Shown here in pieces: positions 1-9,122 of a stretch of 62,863 bases of DNA. Numbering within the stretch: the first letter of the stretch is position 1; each line of letters starts with the position of its first letter. Source of the stretch: GCA-2732805 sp964516605 (GTDB lineage: Bacteria; Pseudomonadota; Gammaproteobacteria; Coxiellales; Coxiellaceae). The DNA is taken from contig CAZFAA010000002.1 of the NCBI GenBank assembly GCA_964516605.1, positions 1 to 62,863 on the forward strand, in the 5' to 3' direction. The notes under the pieces were generated by a model. The model was not told the DNA's origin. It was given only the letters and a program-made list of their open reading frames with translations, and made no database searches. The position numbers and the translations under genes were made by a program.

Positions 1-3
1 AGA

Positions 4-3000
4 CTAGCGATCTAAATCATTAACGTTAAAGATGACTCCAACTCCAGAGTAATGCTGCTCATCTTGTAATGTTCTCGCCACTAATTTATCAATTTCAATT
101 TTATTCACACCATCTGTGGTAATTTTACCTCCAGTCATATCTGCCTCACCCACATGCACAGCATGTCCACCGGTGTTAATACCTTCCACAACATGAATAC
201 CACTGTGTTGATTCGTTATTGTTGAATTTCCTTGACCTGTATAAGCTGATATTTGTCCGGAAGTACTAATGCTTGCCGACTTAACTGTATTGCTGTTAGT
301 GTCTTGCCGATCAACAATCACAAGCCTATCAATTTTTGCATCCAATGTTCCGGCTTTTATATTCGCACCCTCTAAATCAACTAAACCCATAGCACCATCT
401 TGATTATGCAGCTTCATATTACCGTCAGCTGAAAGTTCAGCATTCCGATAATTCGTCGATTTTCTATGCTCTTCTGAATAACTCACAGATGCATCTTGAA
501 ATCCTTTGGGATTGAAACTAACACTTTGAATAGATGTTTTGTGGTCAACAGAAGAATGTAATTCCGCAGCTGTTGCAATAATTTCGGGTGCATTCACATC
601 CATATTACCACCTGCATGAACCTTAACACCATTTTCTAAATCAATACCTTCTCCTGCCTCAAGTGATACATTGCCAACGCGATTAACTCCACCTTGTGAT
701 ACAGTTTGATATCGAGTAGTCGTCTCACTTTCAGTCATGGACAACGTAACCGCTGGTGAAAAACCATTCTCCCCACCCAGTCCATAGCGTGATAAAAGCT
801 CTTTATCTACTGTATTATTAGCAATACCACGCATAAAACTATTTGTAGTGTTATATAAATTAACACCGAGATTTGCTGAATTCGCAACCAGCTCTGCTGC
901 ATTACCACTGCCAATTAAACTCGCCAATTTAGCTGCCGTTGCATCTTCAGCTGTAATAGCACCCATCATGCCACCATTGCGCCAAGCATTGAATGCAGCC
1001 ATTCCCGGAACTGACAAACCTACTGAGCGTGATTTTTCTGTAATTTCGTGATCCAAAATATCCAAGCCAAATTGAATACGCTTTTTGGCTTTCATTTCTA
1101 AATCACCCGCCCCAACAAAATAAGCACCACGCGTTACACCATTATCAATAAACAAAGTTGGTGTTGCAGATTGATGTGTTTCGTTTTTAGAATGTTTTGA
1201 TAATCCCCACAACGTACTCTCTGAATGTTTGACAGAATCTCGCGATTTAAGACTATACAGTTTGACATTATCGCGCGAATAAATATCCGTACCACCGGGT
1301 GACGAAAACTGTGTAGCCACTGAATTCACACCACCGTGCTCTGTTCTTAAAATATTACGACCTGATGCTGAGTGTATCACTGTCCCTTTAATAGTCGTTG
1401 AGGTTGATTCATGTTTCTCTTTCTTACCATACCACTTCTTAGTTTCCCATTTGTCTGAAACATAAGTGTGTTGCCTTGCTTGAAAATTAAAACCTTGATC
1501 AGCTTCTAAATAATTAGCACCATTACTAACAAAATCAGATGCATCTGAGATAATCATACCACCGGCTTTAATATAGAGTCCTATACCCTCTGTCTTGCTA
1601 CCATTGCCACCTGCAATAAGGCCTGGATCAAATTCTTGGATAACATCATAAGCACCGCGATACGTCCGAACATTACACGTATTAATAACATTACCTTTAG
1701 CAATGAGCTGCGTGTATTCTCCAGCGCGGATTAAACCACCATGATTTTCAATATTACCTTCTGTTGCTTCAAGATACGTATTAGTTCGCCCATTTATAAT
1801 ACCAGCACTGCCCATACCATAAGACCATGCTTGCTTAGCCATAGCAGATCCTGTTGAAATGTTTTTAATTTCACTGGCTTTAATTGCAATCGTATCGCCA
1901 TTAATACTGCCGCCTAAATTATAATAACCACCTTTAGCATTAAAGCTGGTTGTTTGACCTGTATTAACTGCATGATTTGTCCAGATATCATGCTCTGATT
2001 GCACATACAAATTCTGTGCATTGATATCACTTAACAAAGACACATCACCTACTGTAGAAATAAGCGTAAGGTCTCTCTGAGCATTCGTATACGCTGTAGC
2101 TAACGCAATATCAGCCGCCTTGATAGTGATGTTACAATCACGTTTTATTGGACCGCTCAAGCAAACCCCATCTTTTGTCTCAAGCATGAGACTATTGTTT
2201 ACCGCATAGTTGCTGTAAGCTCCATCGCCTGATAAAAATTGGTTCCTATCAGAAAAATGTTCAATATTATAATAAATTTGATCTAACTTACCGCCGCCAT
2301 GAAGATCAGCAGACTTAGTTTCAACATAAAAAATATTCTCATTTTTCACACCCTCAGCAGGTGTGATCACACTGACATACCCGCCATGTTCATAGCGATC
2401 CGCAAAAGTAGCAACTTGTCCTGCATAATGCAGCTGACTATCATCCTGCACCGTTTTAGCTTTAAGAGTGGTATCATGCCAATGTTCTTCAGCAGCTTGA
2501 CCGAGTACCACGCTATCTATAGTCAGTAAACTACTGTTCGCATTAAATGTGCCACCAGATGTGAGTGCTTGGCCAGTATAGGCTGATTTTTCTAAAGCAA
2601 ATGTCTGACCTTGATTGATATGAGCTGAATCAATTTGAACATTAAATTCATTTAAATGAGTTTCCCCAGAAATATCGGCTTTTTTCGAGGCAATTGACCC
2701 ATGTGTTAAATCAATCTGTGCATGTTCTCCAATAACCAAGCTGTCACATTTCGCAACTGGAGCTGGCGCAGCATCATCAGTTTTACCTTCCGCTGACTCA
2801 GGTACAGGTATACCACTGATTTGTGTGTAATCACCGCCAGTGAGCTTACCATCCAGTAGTACACTTTGTGAATTAACCAGTAAAACATGAGTAGGCTTGA
2901 TATCATCTGCAGGTTTAGCTTCTTCTGTTTTGGTATCCGTTGCAGGATCTGCAGCAACACCACCTTCTTCTTTTTTTACATCAGCGGCGGGTTCTACTGC

Positions 3001-6000
3001 TTTAGCTTCTTCTGTTTTCGTATCACTTGACGATTCTGGAGCTTTATTTTCCTCTTTTTTTGTATCGGCTGCAGGTTCTGTCTTTTGCTCAGGACTGACA
3101 GCTCCAGCAACTTGGCTGCCATTTAAAAATTCAGCTTTTTCAGCGTTAATAACCACATAGTTTTTATAATGCATATCGCCTTGTGTTGAAAAATGCTGGG
3201 TTTTAAATTGTGTATTATCCAATTCATCGTGAGCAGTTCCCATAAACTCAATTGATTTATCGTAATCAAAATAAACACCTTGTGCACGCATCCTACCCGC
3301 AAAAGTAGCATCCTCTCCTTTAACATACATATCACTTAACGACGTGCTTGCGCGAGCACCTTCTTTAAAATGATCAATCGTCATAGAACCTTTCTTCCAA
3401 TCAAGCTCGCCCTCTTGGGAAAGATCTTTAATATGCCCACTAAGATGCTGCCCCCAAATTTTACCTGATTGCTCATTATGTAATGTATCAAAATCTAAGC
3501 GCATACTGCTGTGACCATAAAGGGTGCCGTAGTTACTGCCATATGCTGCAGAAAAATTACTTTGATCACCGCCTGAAAATCCAGCGTTGACCATCCAGCG
3601 GCTATTGACCGAGTGATTTTGCAATGAAGCTTGAAAGCCACCATTAAAATCAAATAAATTAGATTTTGCTGTACTTTGCGCAAGTGTAACACCCGTATTG
3701 ATACTGACTAAGCTATCATCCACATAATGACCACCTAGTATTCCTAAAGATGCTTTTCCTAATTGCGCCCACTTTGTATTATACACAACACTTTTACACG
3801 CTGATTTAAAGTTAAATGATTTCAACCCTGAGCCAACTGATTTAAATTCAGATCCTAAGCCTTTACAATGCTCCACAGCTCCCATGGACAGAGTGAGTGC
3901 ACTTTTAAATTGACATGCTATCGGCATGATTTCATACAGCGGCATGTCTTTAATCTTATCCCAACTATTGTATTTTTTTGATAACTGATAAAGGCCCGAT
4001 ACACCACTTATTAAACTTGGAATCGCAAAAGCTAAATTAACAGTGTGGCTTATATCTGGTAATACAAACCCAAGAGTTGTTCTTGCGAGCATAGAAAGAT
4101 TGTTAGCAGAAAACCAATATTTTGGATTTGCAGAAAAATTAGGTAATACAAGTCCGCAATTAAATGAAAGTAAATTACTAGCATAAGCATTTGAAGCTGA
4201 TATGAGACCCATATTTAAGGAAAAAAAACCGTTTTGTGTGTAATTTTCTTTTGCGCGAAGACTGCCAAATAAATTGAATGTATTAGCATGAAGCAATGTA
4301 TTGTGAGTCGATAAATCACCGCCAAGATTAGCAAAGGCATAATTTAAGTATAGCGCTGCTGTAGCAGAGGAAACTGAATTTTGATTATAGAACGTGTCAC
4401 CTTTCAATTGAAAGCTCTCATCAGCTTGAATAAGCCCTCTATTTCGCGTTGTTTTGGCCTCAATAGCCATTTGAGCTACATGAATATTTGTTGTTGATGC
4501 AAGATCCAAATCATTTTTTACAGACAACACCACAGCCGATTTTCTTTGTGTATTTTTGAGTGGTACTGTGGTGACTTGATTAAAATTACCTTGAATATAA
4601 GCCTGATGCTCAGATTTTAATACTACTGTACCTTCTATGGTTGTATGAGAAACGGGTCTTGTTATTAAATGATGCTCTGCTTGTAATTGTGAATCCGTTA
4701 AATATATATCTGCAAAAGTATCTACAATTCTCGCTGTAACAACTGTTTTTCTCAACTCTCCTACAGCTTCAGGTCTAAATGAAACATAATCTTGCGCCAT
4801 GATTGCTGAATCATCAAAATTAAAAGCATCATACAGTTGAATTTCATCTGAACTCAATTGAACACCACGAGCGCTTGTGTTGTCATGCAACGCTATTCTC
4901 TTGGCAGTCATCTCTATATGAGGCGATTGAAAATCATGACCTTGAATCACATTATTTTCTGACTGAAGCGTACTGTGATCTAAGCTTAAGGCACCAGTAT
5001 GTGTTATTTTTTTCGCGACAATTTTAGACTGTTTTAAATCTATATTAGATTGTGTAGATGATAAATGATCTGCTGCATACAGTCGTGTTTGATTCATTGT
5101 TAAAGAAGCATTTTCTTGTCGAAATGTTCGTGAAAAAAGAAGCGATAATTCTGCTGTCATGTCAGCCATATTAAAAATGTGCTTAGCCTGTATTGCTCCC
5201 AATGTTTGTTGTGTTGTGCTTCGATCTTTAAAATAGACAATACCCTTAGTTACAATGGTTGAATGGGATAAGTTAAACTCGCCTTCTATCAAAAAATATG
5301 AAGCTTCCTTGTTACCACCAAAAAGATCACTGCAATCCTGAAGATGTAATTTACCTTGTTGAACTAGAATTTGTGTTGAAAAGCGACTTCTCTTTAATAA
5401 ACTCACGCTATTATTAGATGCCAATTTCAAAGCATGTGTATTTCCCTGGCAATTTGTGAGCTCAAGCTCGTGGGTATTAAATTCTAATATATGAGGTGTG
5501 AAATAACATTGGGAAGCTGCAACAGAACCAGAAAAATAAGCGCATTCTGCTTCAAAACGCTTCACTTGATCAAGATGGCAATCACCTGAGATTAACAATC
5601 GCCGCTGAGCAACTATATCTGATTCCTTCATATCAAACCGTGCTTCTTTGTGTACTGTGATATCTTGAACCTTAATCTCTGTTTTATTTTGCGCCTTAAA
5701 TTGACCTGCCGTTATCAGTAAATTCGTTATTTGAAATAAACAATCATTGAGCAATACAGTGCCACTTGAATTAAATTGTGGTGTAGTGATCTCTGATTCA
5801 GATAGTGTTGTGGAACCAGAAAAATCACATAGCTCCTTAATAAATAGACGAGAAGAATTAATATCTATTTGACCAGACTGACTGAGTCGATTAACGCTCA
5901 TTTCTGTATTCAAAATATTTAATTGACCATTATTCCGAATAATATTACCTTCAAAATAGCTGCCACTTAGGTTACAAGATGCATCATTATTTATATTCAG

Positions 6001-6813
6001 AAAATCTATTTTATAGCGTGGTTGTTGCTCATCATTTGCAAGCACATCCAATTGACTGTATTGTTGAAGAATACAGTCTTTAGCCCGAAAATAAGTATCG
6101 GCTGGCAATTTAAATAATGGCTTTTGTGCTTCTAAATTCACATTCTCGCCAATTGAAACAAAATCCGAAATAATGACTGCTTTTTCAGTCACCGAAAATT
6201 TTCCATCAAGATAGAATTCTGACACGACTAAACGGCATTTTTTAACATCTGTTGCAGAGCCTACTGTTTGCTCATAAACCGCCGCATTAACACTCAATTG
6301 ATCGCGAATATTCAGCTTACCTGATTGATATAGAAAGTCTGCATCACATTGCAATACATCAGCAGAAAATTCTTTCAATATAGCCAACCCATTACCACAA
6401 TCAATTTTTGCTTTTTTTACAGCAATATCAGCATTAAAACACATAGCATGGGCTTTAAGGTGCATCTGCTCACAAGTGATGGAAGATTGAAACGCAATAG
6501 GCCCTGCTGATTGAGCTGATAGCGTTTTAATTCCTGCAATATCACCGCTAATATTGAGCTGCTTATCTGTATTAACTTGGATGCTTAAGGCAGTACTCGT
6601 TTTAAAAATCTCAAGTACGCAAACATCACCATCAAAAAATTGGTAATGCTGCTGTGACGTTAAATCCAAATCCGCTAAGCAAACTTCATAAGCCCCTTCC
6701 TTATTTTTATAGAGCTGAGAAGGTCTTTTTATTTCGACAGGATTTTTCTTAAAAATCGGAAGAACAGGAAAACCCAATTGATAAGCACGCTCTTGAAATA
6801 CAACATCTGGCAT
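4..6813 (-). CDS. Giant filamentous-haemagglutinin-like repeat protein without Sec signal
   Basis: About 2269 residues, dominated by short beta-helix-like repeats of filamentous haemagglutinin type (runs of x-L-x-A-x-x-I/V with N/D/G turns). The last ~700 residues resemble the haemagglutinin-repeat part of FhaB/CdiA proteins (for example SVGLSVPGM, LEAGEGIDLENGVKV, VGVIFNVNDLDR). Residues ~1240-1310 are an acidic/lysine linker built of repeated PA-A-DTK-EE units. No signal peptide and no TPS secretion domain are visible at the N-terminus, which begins MPDVVFQERAYQLGF. I chose ATG 6813 because GGAGGT lies just upstream; an in-frame TTG at 6831 has no ribosome site. The stop is at the window edge. 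The protein ends in the middle of what is normally a longer C-terminal region, so truncation or a toxin tail beyond the edge is possible. It could be a surface adhesin exported by another route, or an intracellular structural or effector protein. Family call fairly sure, function unknown. Confidence 0.75.
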   Translation of the reverse strand: MPDVVFQERAYQLGFPVLPIFKKNPVEIKRPSQLYKNKEGAYEVCLADLDLTSQQHYQFFDGDVCVLEIFKTSTALSIQVNTDKQLNISGDIAGIKTLSAQSAGPIAFQSSITCEQMHLKAHAMCFNADIAVKKAKIDCGNGLAILKEFSADVLQCDADFLYQSGKLNIRDQLSVNAAVYEQTVGSATDVKKCRLVVSEFYLDGKFSVTEKAVIISDFVSIGENVNLEAQKPLFKLPADTYFRAKDCILQQYSQLDVLANDEQQPRYKIDFLNINNDASCNLSGSYFEGNIIRNNGQLNILNTEMSVNRLSQSGQIDINSSRLFIKELCDFSGSTTLSESEITTPQFNSSGTVLLNDCLFQITNLLITAGQFKAQNKTEIKVQDITVHKEARFDMKESDIVAQRRLLISGDCHLDQVKRFEAECAYFSGSVAASQCYFTPHILEFNTHELELTNCQGNTHALKLASNNSVSLLKRSRFSTQILVQQGKLHLQDCSDLFGGNKEASYFLIEGEFNLSHSTIVTKGIVYFKDRSTTQQTLGAIQAKHIFNMADMTAELSLLFSRTFRQENASLTMNQTRLYAADHLSSTQSNIDLKQSKIVAKKITHTGALSLDHSTLQSENNVIQGHDFQSPHIEMTAKRIALHDNTSARGVQLSSDEIQLYDAFNFDDSAIMAQDYVSFRPEAVGELRKTVVTARIVDTFADIYLTDSQLQAEHHLITRPVSHTTIEGTVVLKSEHQAYIQGNFNQVTTVPLKNTQRKSAVVLSVKNDLDLASTTNIHVAQMAIEAKTTRNRGLIQADESFQLKGDTFYNQNSVSSATAALYLNYAFANLGGDLSTHNTLLHANTFNLFGSLRAKENYTQNGFFSLNMGLISASNAYASNLLSFNCGLVLPNFSANPKYWFSANNLSMLARTTLGFVLPDISHTVNLAFAIPSLISGVSGLYQLSKKYNSWDKIKDMPLYEIMPIACQFKSALTLSMGAVEHCKGLGSEFKSVGSGLKSFNFKSACKSVVYNTKWAQLGKASLGILGGHYVDDSLVSINTGVTLAQSTAKSNLFDFNGGFQASLQNHSVNSRWMVNAGFSGGDQSNFSAAYGSNYGTLYGHSSMRLDFDTLHNEQSGKIWGQHLSGHIKDLSQEGELDWKKGSMTIDHFKEGARASTSLSDMYVKGEDATFAGRMRAQGVYFDYDKSIEFMGTAHDELDNTQFKTQHFSTQGDMHYKNYVVINAEKAEFLNGSQVAGAVSPEQKTEPAADTKKEENKAPESSSDTKTEEAKAVEPAADVKKEEGGVAADPATDTKTEEAKPADDIKPTHVLLVNSQSVLLDGKLTGGDYTQISGIPVPESAEGKTDDAAPAPVAKCDSLVIGEHAQIDLTHGSIASKKADISGETHLNEFNVQIDSAHINQGQTFALEKSAYTGQALTSGGTFNANSSLLTIDSVVLGQAAEEHWHDTTLKAKTVQDDSQLHYAGQVATFADRYEHGGYVSVITPAEGVKNENIFYVETKSADLHGGGKLDQIYYNIEHFSDRNQFLSGDGAYSNYAVNNSLMLETKDGVCLSGPIKRDCNITIKAADIALATAYTNAQRDLTLISTVGDVSLLSDINAQNLYVQSEHDIWTNHAVNTGQTTSFNAKGGYYNLGGSINGDTIAIKASEIKNISTGSAMAKQAWSYGMGSAGIINGRTNTYLEATEGNIENHGGLIRAGEYTQLIAKGNVINTCNVRTYRGAYDVIQEFDPGLIAGGNGSKTEGIGLYIKAGGMIISDASDFVSNGANYLEADQGFNFQARQHTYVSDKWETKKWYGKKEKHESTSTTIKGTVIHSASGRNILRTEHGGVNSVATQFSSPGGTDIYSRDNVKLYSLKSRDSVKHSESTLWGLSKHSKNETHQSATPTLFIDNGVTRGAYFVGAGDLEMKAKKRIQFGLDILDHEITEKSRSVGLSVPGMAAFNAWRNGGMMGAITAEDATAAKLASLIGSGNAAELVANSANLGVNLYNTTNSFMRGIANNTVDKELLSRYGLGGENGFSPAVTLSMTESETTTRYQTVSQGGVNRVGNVSLEAGEGIDLENGVKVHAGGNMDVNAPEIIATAAELHSSVDHKTSIQSVSFNPKGFQDASVSYSEEHRKSTNYRNAELSADGNMKLHNQDGAMGLVDLEGANIKAGTLDAKIDRLVIVDRQDTNSNTVKSASISTSGQISAYTGQGNSTITNQHSGIHVVEGINTGGHAVHVGEADMTGGKITTDGVNKIEIDKLVARTLQDEQHYSGVGVIFNVNDLDR

Positions 6814-6881
6814 ATGACCTCCGGTATTCAAATGCTATTGACGAGATGATATTACTTTATAATTTACCTACAAAAATGCAT

Positions 6882-7451
6882 CTAACCATTATTAAATCCA
6901 GCAGCAGAAGCTGGATCTGCCGGTTGATTTGCAGCGGCAGCTCCTCCACCTGGAGAGCCTCGTCTACGGAAAAGACCTGCCTGGCGCACACCATCAAATC
7001 CGTCATTTAGACTCCTTTCAATACGATTTAGTTGCTCAGCATTGGCCTGACGCTCTGCATTTAATTGTACTCTTAAGGCTGCATTTTCAGCTCTCTCTGC
7101 TGCAGCCTCTGCTTCTAATGCCCTAAGGCGTACATTCACATCCGCGGCATTAATTACTTGAGCTGCATTTTCTTCAATATTTAGAAGCTCTCGATCCGCT
7201 GCATCATGCGCTCGTTGACCTGCTCCACCAAGATCAATTAGATCAGGATCAGGAGGTGCTGCACCTTGATAGGCAGTATGTACTATACCACCAACGATTA
7301 CCGCACCCGCTGTAGCTGATAAAGAAACTGTAAAAGCAGTCGCTGCAGCGCCCACTCCAATAACACCTAAAGGAGGAACGAATATCGCCACGGCAATGAG
7401 AGCCCCACCCACCAACACATAACCAGCTATTTTCAATGCTTTCCACCACAT
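6882..7451 (-). CDS. Small membrane protein with glycine-rich hydrophobic N-terminus and coiled coil
   Basis: 189 residues, not recognised. Residues ~8-60 form two hydrophobic stretches rich in G and A (YVLVGGALIAVAIFVPPLG and a second AV/GG-rich one), consistent with a membrane hairpin. Residues ~90-150 are alanine/glutamate-rich heptads (ALEAEAAAERAENAALR), a likely coiled coil. The tail is a Gly/Ala/Pro-rich disordered stretch. The start ATG has GGAG upstream. It lies 13 bp after the preceding membrane protein gene and ~70 bp before the haemagglutinin-like gene, all on one strand, so the three probably form one transcript. A role in anchoring or exporting the large protein is only an inference from context. 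Confidence 0.7.
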   Translation of the reverse strand: MWWKALKIAGYVLVGGALIAVAIFVPPLGVIGVGAAATAFTVSLSATAGAVIVGGIVHTAYQGAAPPDPDLIDLGGAGQRAHDAADRELLNIEENAAQVINAADVNVRLRALEAEAAAERAENAALRVQLNAERQANAEQLNRIERSLNDGFDGVRQAGLFRRRGSPGGGAAAANQPADPASAAGFNNG

Positions 7452-7463
7452 AGCTTACTCCAT

Positions 7464-7982
7464 CTATAACATACACAATGCTCTCTCGGGCCTAGGCTGC
7501 AATATATTTATTAGTGCTGCATGCTCAGCCAAAAAAGTCTCTGTTAATTTATTTAATTGCAAAAGGTATTCATCTAATTCACGCACCCGCTGCGTTGCCT
7601 CATGTCGTGTAACAGTATCTGCTTTAGTATCAGGTTTCGCGCGAAAACAGGCCAGCAAATTTCCTAAAGAAGTCTGTCGCTGTCTGAAAATATCAGATTG
7701 CTCATCATCTAATTGTTTGTCCTGTTGCTCCATTATTCGAATGAATTCATTATTACACTTTTGAAAGGTAGCAGAGCGTTCTGTAAAAGTTTCAGAGAAA
7801 CGCTGAATCGCCTCACTTAATAACTTGAACTCATCGTGACCCGATAAATTTGTATGAAATTTATAACTGGAATAGGCTTTTTTCCATAATGTATAAAGAC
7901 CGTAACTTACTAAAGCGCTTGCAGCCCCCGCTACAGCAGCAACAGGAACTAAAATGGCAAGTCTTTCAGGATCATGACTCAT
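7464..7982 (-). CDS. Small single-pass membrane protein with helical cytoplasmic region
   Basis: 172 residues, not recognised. After MSHDPERLAI there is one hydrophobic segment (LVPVAAVAGAASALVSYGL, residues ~10-30). It is followed by a long charged helical region with Q/E-rich heptads (residues ~45-165). I chose ATG 7982 because AAGGAG lies 8 nt upstream; an in-frame GTG nine bases earlier overlaps that ribosome site. It is the first gene of the apparent three-gene transcript ending in the haemagglutinin-like protein. The architecture (one N-terminal anchor plus a coiled coil) suggests a scaffold or chaperone-like partner, but nothing in the sequence proves this. Confidence 0.7.
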   Translation of the reverse strand: MSHDPERLAILVPVAAVAGAASALVSYGLYTLWKKAYSSYKFHTNLSGHDEFKLLSEAIQRFSETFTERSATFQKCNNEFIRIMEQQDKQLDDEQSDIFRQRQTSLGNLLACFRAKPDTKADTVTRHEATQRVRELDEYLLQLNKLTETFLAEHAALINILQPRPERALCML

Positions 7983-8079
7983 AAATATCACTCCTTATAG
8001 GTTTTTTATGTGAAATGTTTAACTTGTAAAAATCCAGATGTAAAAATAATTATCTGCTAGATTTTAAGACCATCAAAAA

Positions 8080-8109
8080 AAAATACTTATTTTTATTTTG
8101 AACCGTCAA
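8080..8109 (-). promoter_or_regulatory. Candidate sigma70 promoter of the haemagglutinin-like cluster
   Basis: On the minus strand, TTGACG (8109-8104) and TATTTT (8085-8080) are separated by 18 bases. They lie ~100 bp upstream of the first gene of the three-gene cluster. The region is very AT-rich, so chance matches are likely. Confidence 0.4.
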
Positions 8110-8135
8110 TATAACTGAATTTAAAAAAAATAACA

Positions 8136-8150
8136 CCGTATAAAATACGG
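8136..8150. promoter_or_regulatory. Inverted repeat, possible operator
   Basis: CCGTAT-AAA-ATACGG is a perfect 6-bp inverted repeat located ~27 bp upstream of the candidate -35 box of the minus-strand cluster. It could bind a dimeric regulator. The divergent PAS-LuxR gene is nearby but is transcribed towards it. Confidence 0.3.
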
Positions 8151-8207
8151 GTATATAATGAGTAAATCTAAAATCACATGAAATTATTTATACTCACAAT
8201 GAAAAAT

Positions 8208-8266
8208 TAACGTGGACTTTATTTTTGCTGTTACTTAAGGCTAGCTTAAAAATAGCACGCACGTTA
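8208..8266 (-). terminator. Possible hairpin terminator after the PAS-LuxR gene
   Basis: TAACGTG and CACGTTA form a 7-bp stem with a long, internally palindromic loop. On the minus strand it is followed by ATTTTTC. It lies just downstream of the PAS-LuxR stop codon. The stem is short and the loop long, so this is tentative. Confidence 0.3.
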
Positions 8267-8273
8267 CGTAAAT

Positions 8274-9005
8274 TTAATCTTGTAATTCAAGTGACAATTG
8301 ATTTCTAAATAATCTCTCGGGAATAATATTAAGAAATCCTGATGAGATAGCCTTATCTATTAATTCATTTTTATTTTCAACTTTAAATTTAAATTTAAGT
8401 TGCTCTATATATTCTTCGACCGTTCGTGGTGATAATTGTAAAAACAATGCGATTGTTTTTACTGCCTTACCTCTTAATAAATAGAAAAGAACCTCTGATT
8501 GCCTATCTGTTAATTTTAAGTCTGCGAATTTTGTATTAAGCATATAACTATTTTGACCAATTAAATTATTCTTTAACCCTTCAATAGAAATACGGGAAAG
8601 TAATGCACCTATCTCTATAGAAGTTGTACTGGTAATATCTACGCCATGATAAATAGTGCCTATTACATTTTGACTTTCATCAAACATAGGCGTTTTTGTA
8701 AAGATATACGCTTTCCATTGGCCACCTGCAAATGGATGGATATCAAGTATGCGCATTTTACTTAACGTTTGAATTACTTTTTGATCTTGCTCTCTGAATA
8801 ACTCTGCACAATGAATCGTATCACACGGCATGTCAAAATCAGTTCTACCTATAACATCTTCATGATGTGGTAATCCAATAATTTTTGCATATTCAGCATT
8901 ACCGTACATGAATACAGAATGTTCATCCTTACATCCCCAGGCACCTGGCATTTGATCGAATAAGGCACGCAGCTTAAAATCAACAATTCTATTTAAATTA
9001 CTCAT
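8274..9005 (-). CDS. PAS-domain LuxR-family transcriptional regulator
   Basis: 243 residues. Residues ~10-130 form a PAS fold (FDQMPGAWGCKDEHSVFMYG, IGRTDFDMP, GTIYHGVDIT), which senses a small ligand or redox state. Residues ~165-225 form a LuxR/NarL-type helix-turn-helix (LTDRQSEVLFYLLRGKAVK, LSPRTVEEYIEQLKFKFKV). There is no receiver domain or phospho-acceptor, so it is not a classical response regulator. The gene is monocistronic, facing the haemagglutinin cluster, with a weak GGGA-type ribosome site. Orphan PAS-LuxR regulators are common in Legionella-type genomes. Its targets are unknown; the neighbouring surface-protein cluster is one possibility. Confidence 0.85.
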   Translation of the reverse strand: MSNLNRIVDFKLRALFDQMPGAWGCKDEHSVFMYGNAEYAKIIGLPHHEDVIGRTDFDMPCDTIHCAELFREQDQKVIQTLSKMRILDIHPFAGGQWKAYIFTKTPMFDESQNVIGTIYHGVDITSTTSIEIGALLSRISIEGLKNNLIGQNSYMLNTKFADLKLTDRQSEVLFYLLRGKAVKTIALFLQLSPRTVEEYIEQLKFKFKVENKNELIDKAISSGFLNIIPERLFRNQLSLELQD

Positions 9006-9122
9006 TGTGATTCATCCCACTTAAGATCATTAATAATATGCAAATCTATTTAGGCATATTCTTTTAAGCAGTCAAAATTTAAAAGTATAGTTACATTATT
9101 TTTAAGTAAATTAATAAATCAT

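Noticed and set aside
2897..3160. Plus-strand Ser/Val-rich frame opposite the giant gene
   Set aside because: It is the antisense shadow of the repeated acidic linker.
6882..7451. Phage holin or colicin-type pore for the Gly-rich membrane protein
   Set aside because: Its hydrophobic hairpin is compatible with many membrane proteins and no lysis genes are nearby.
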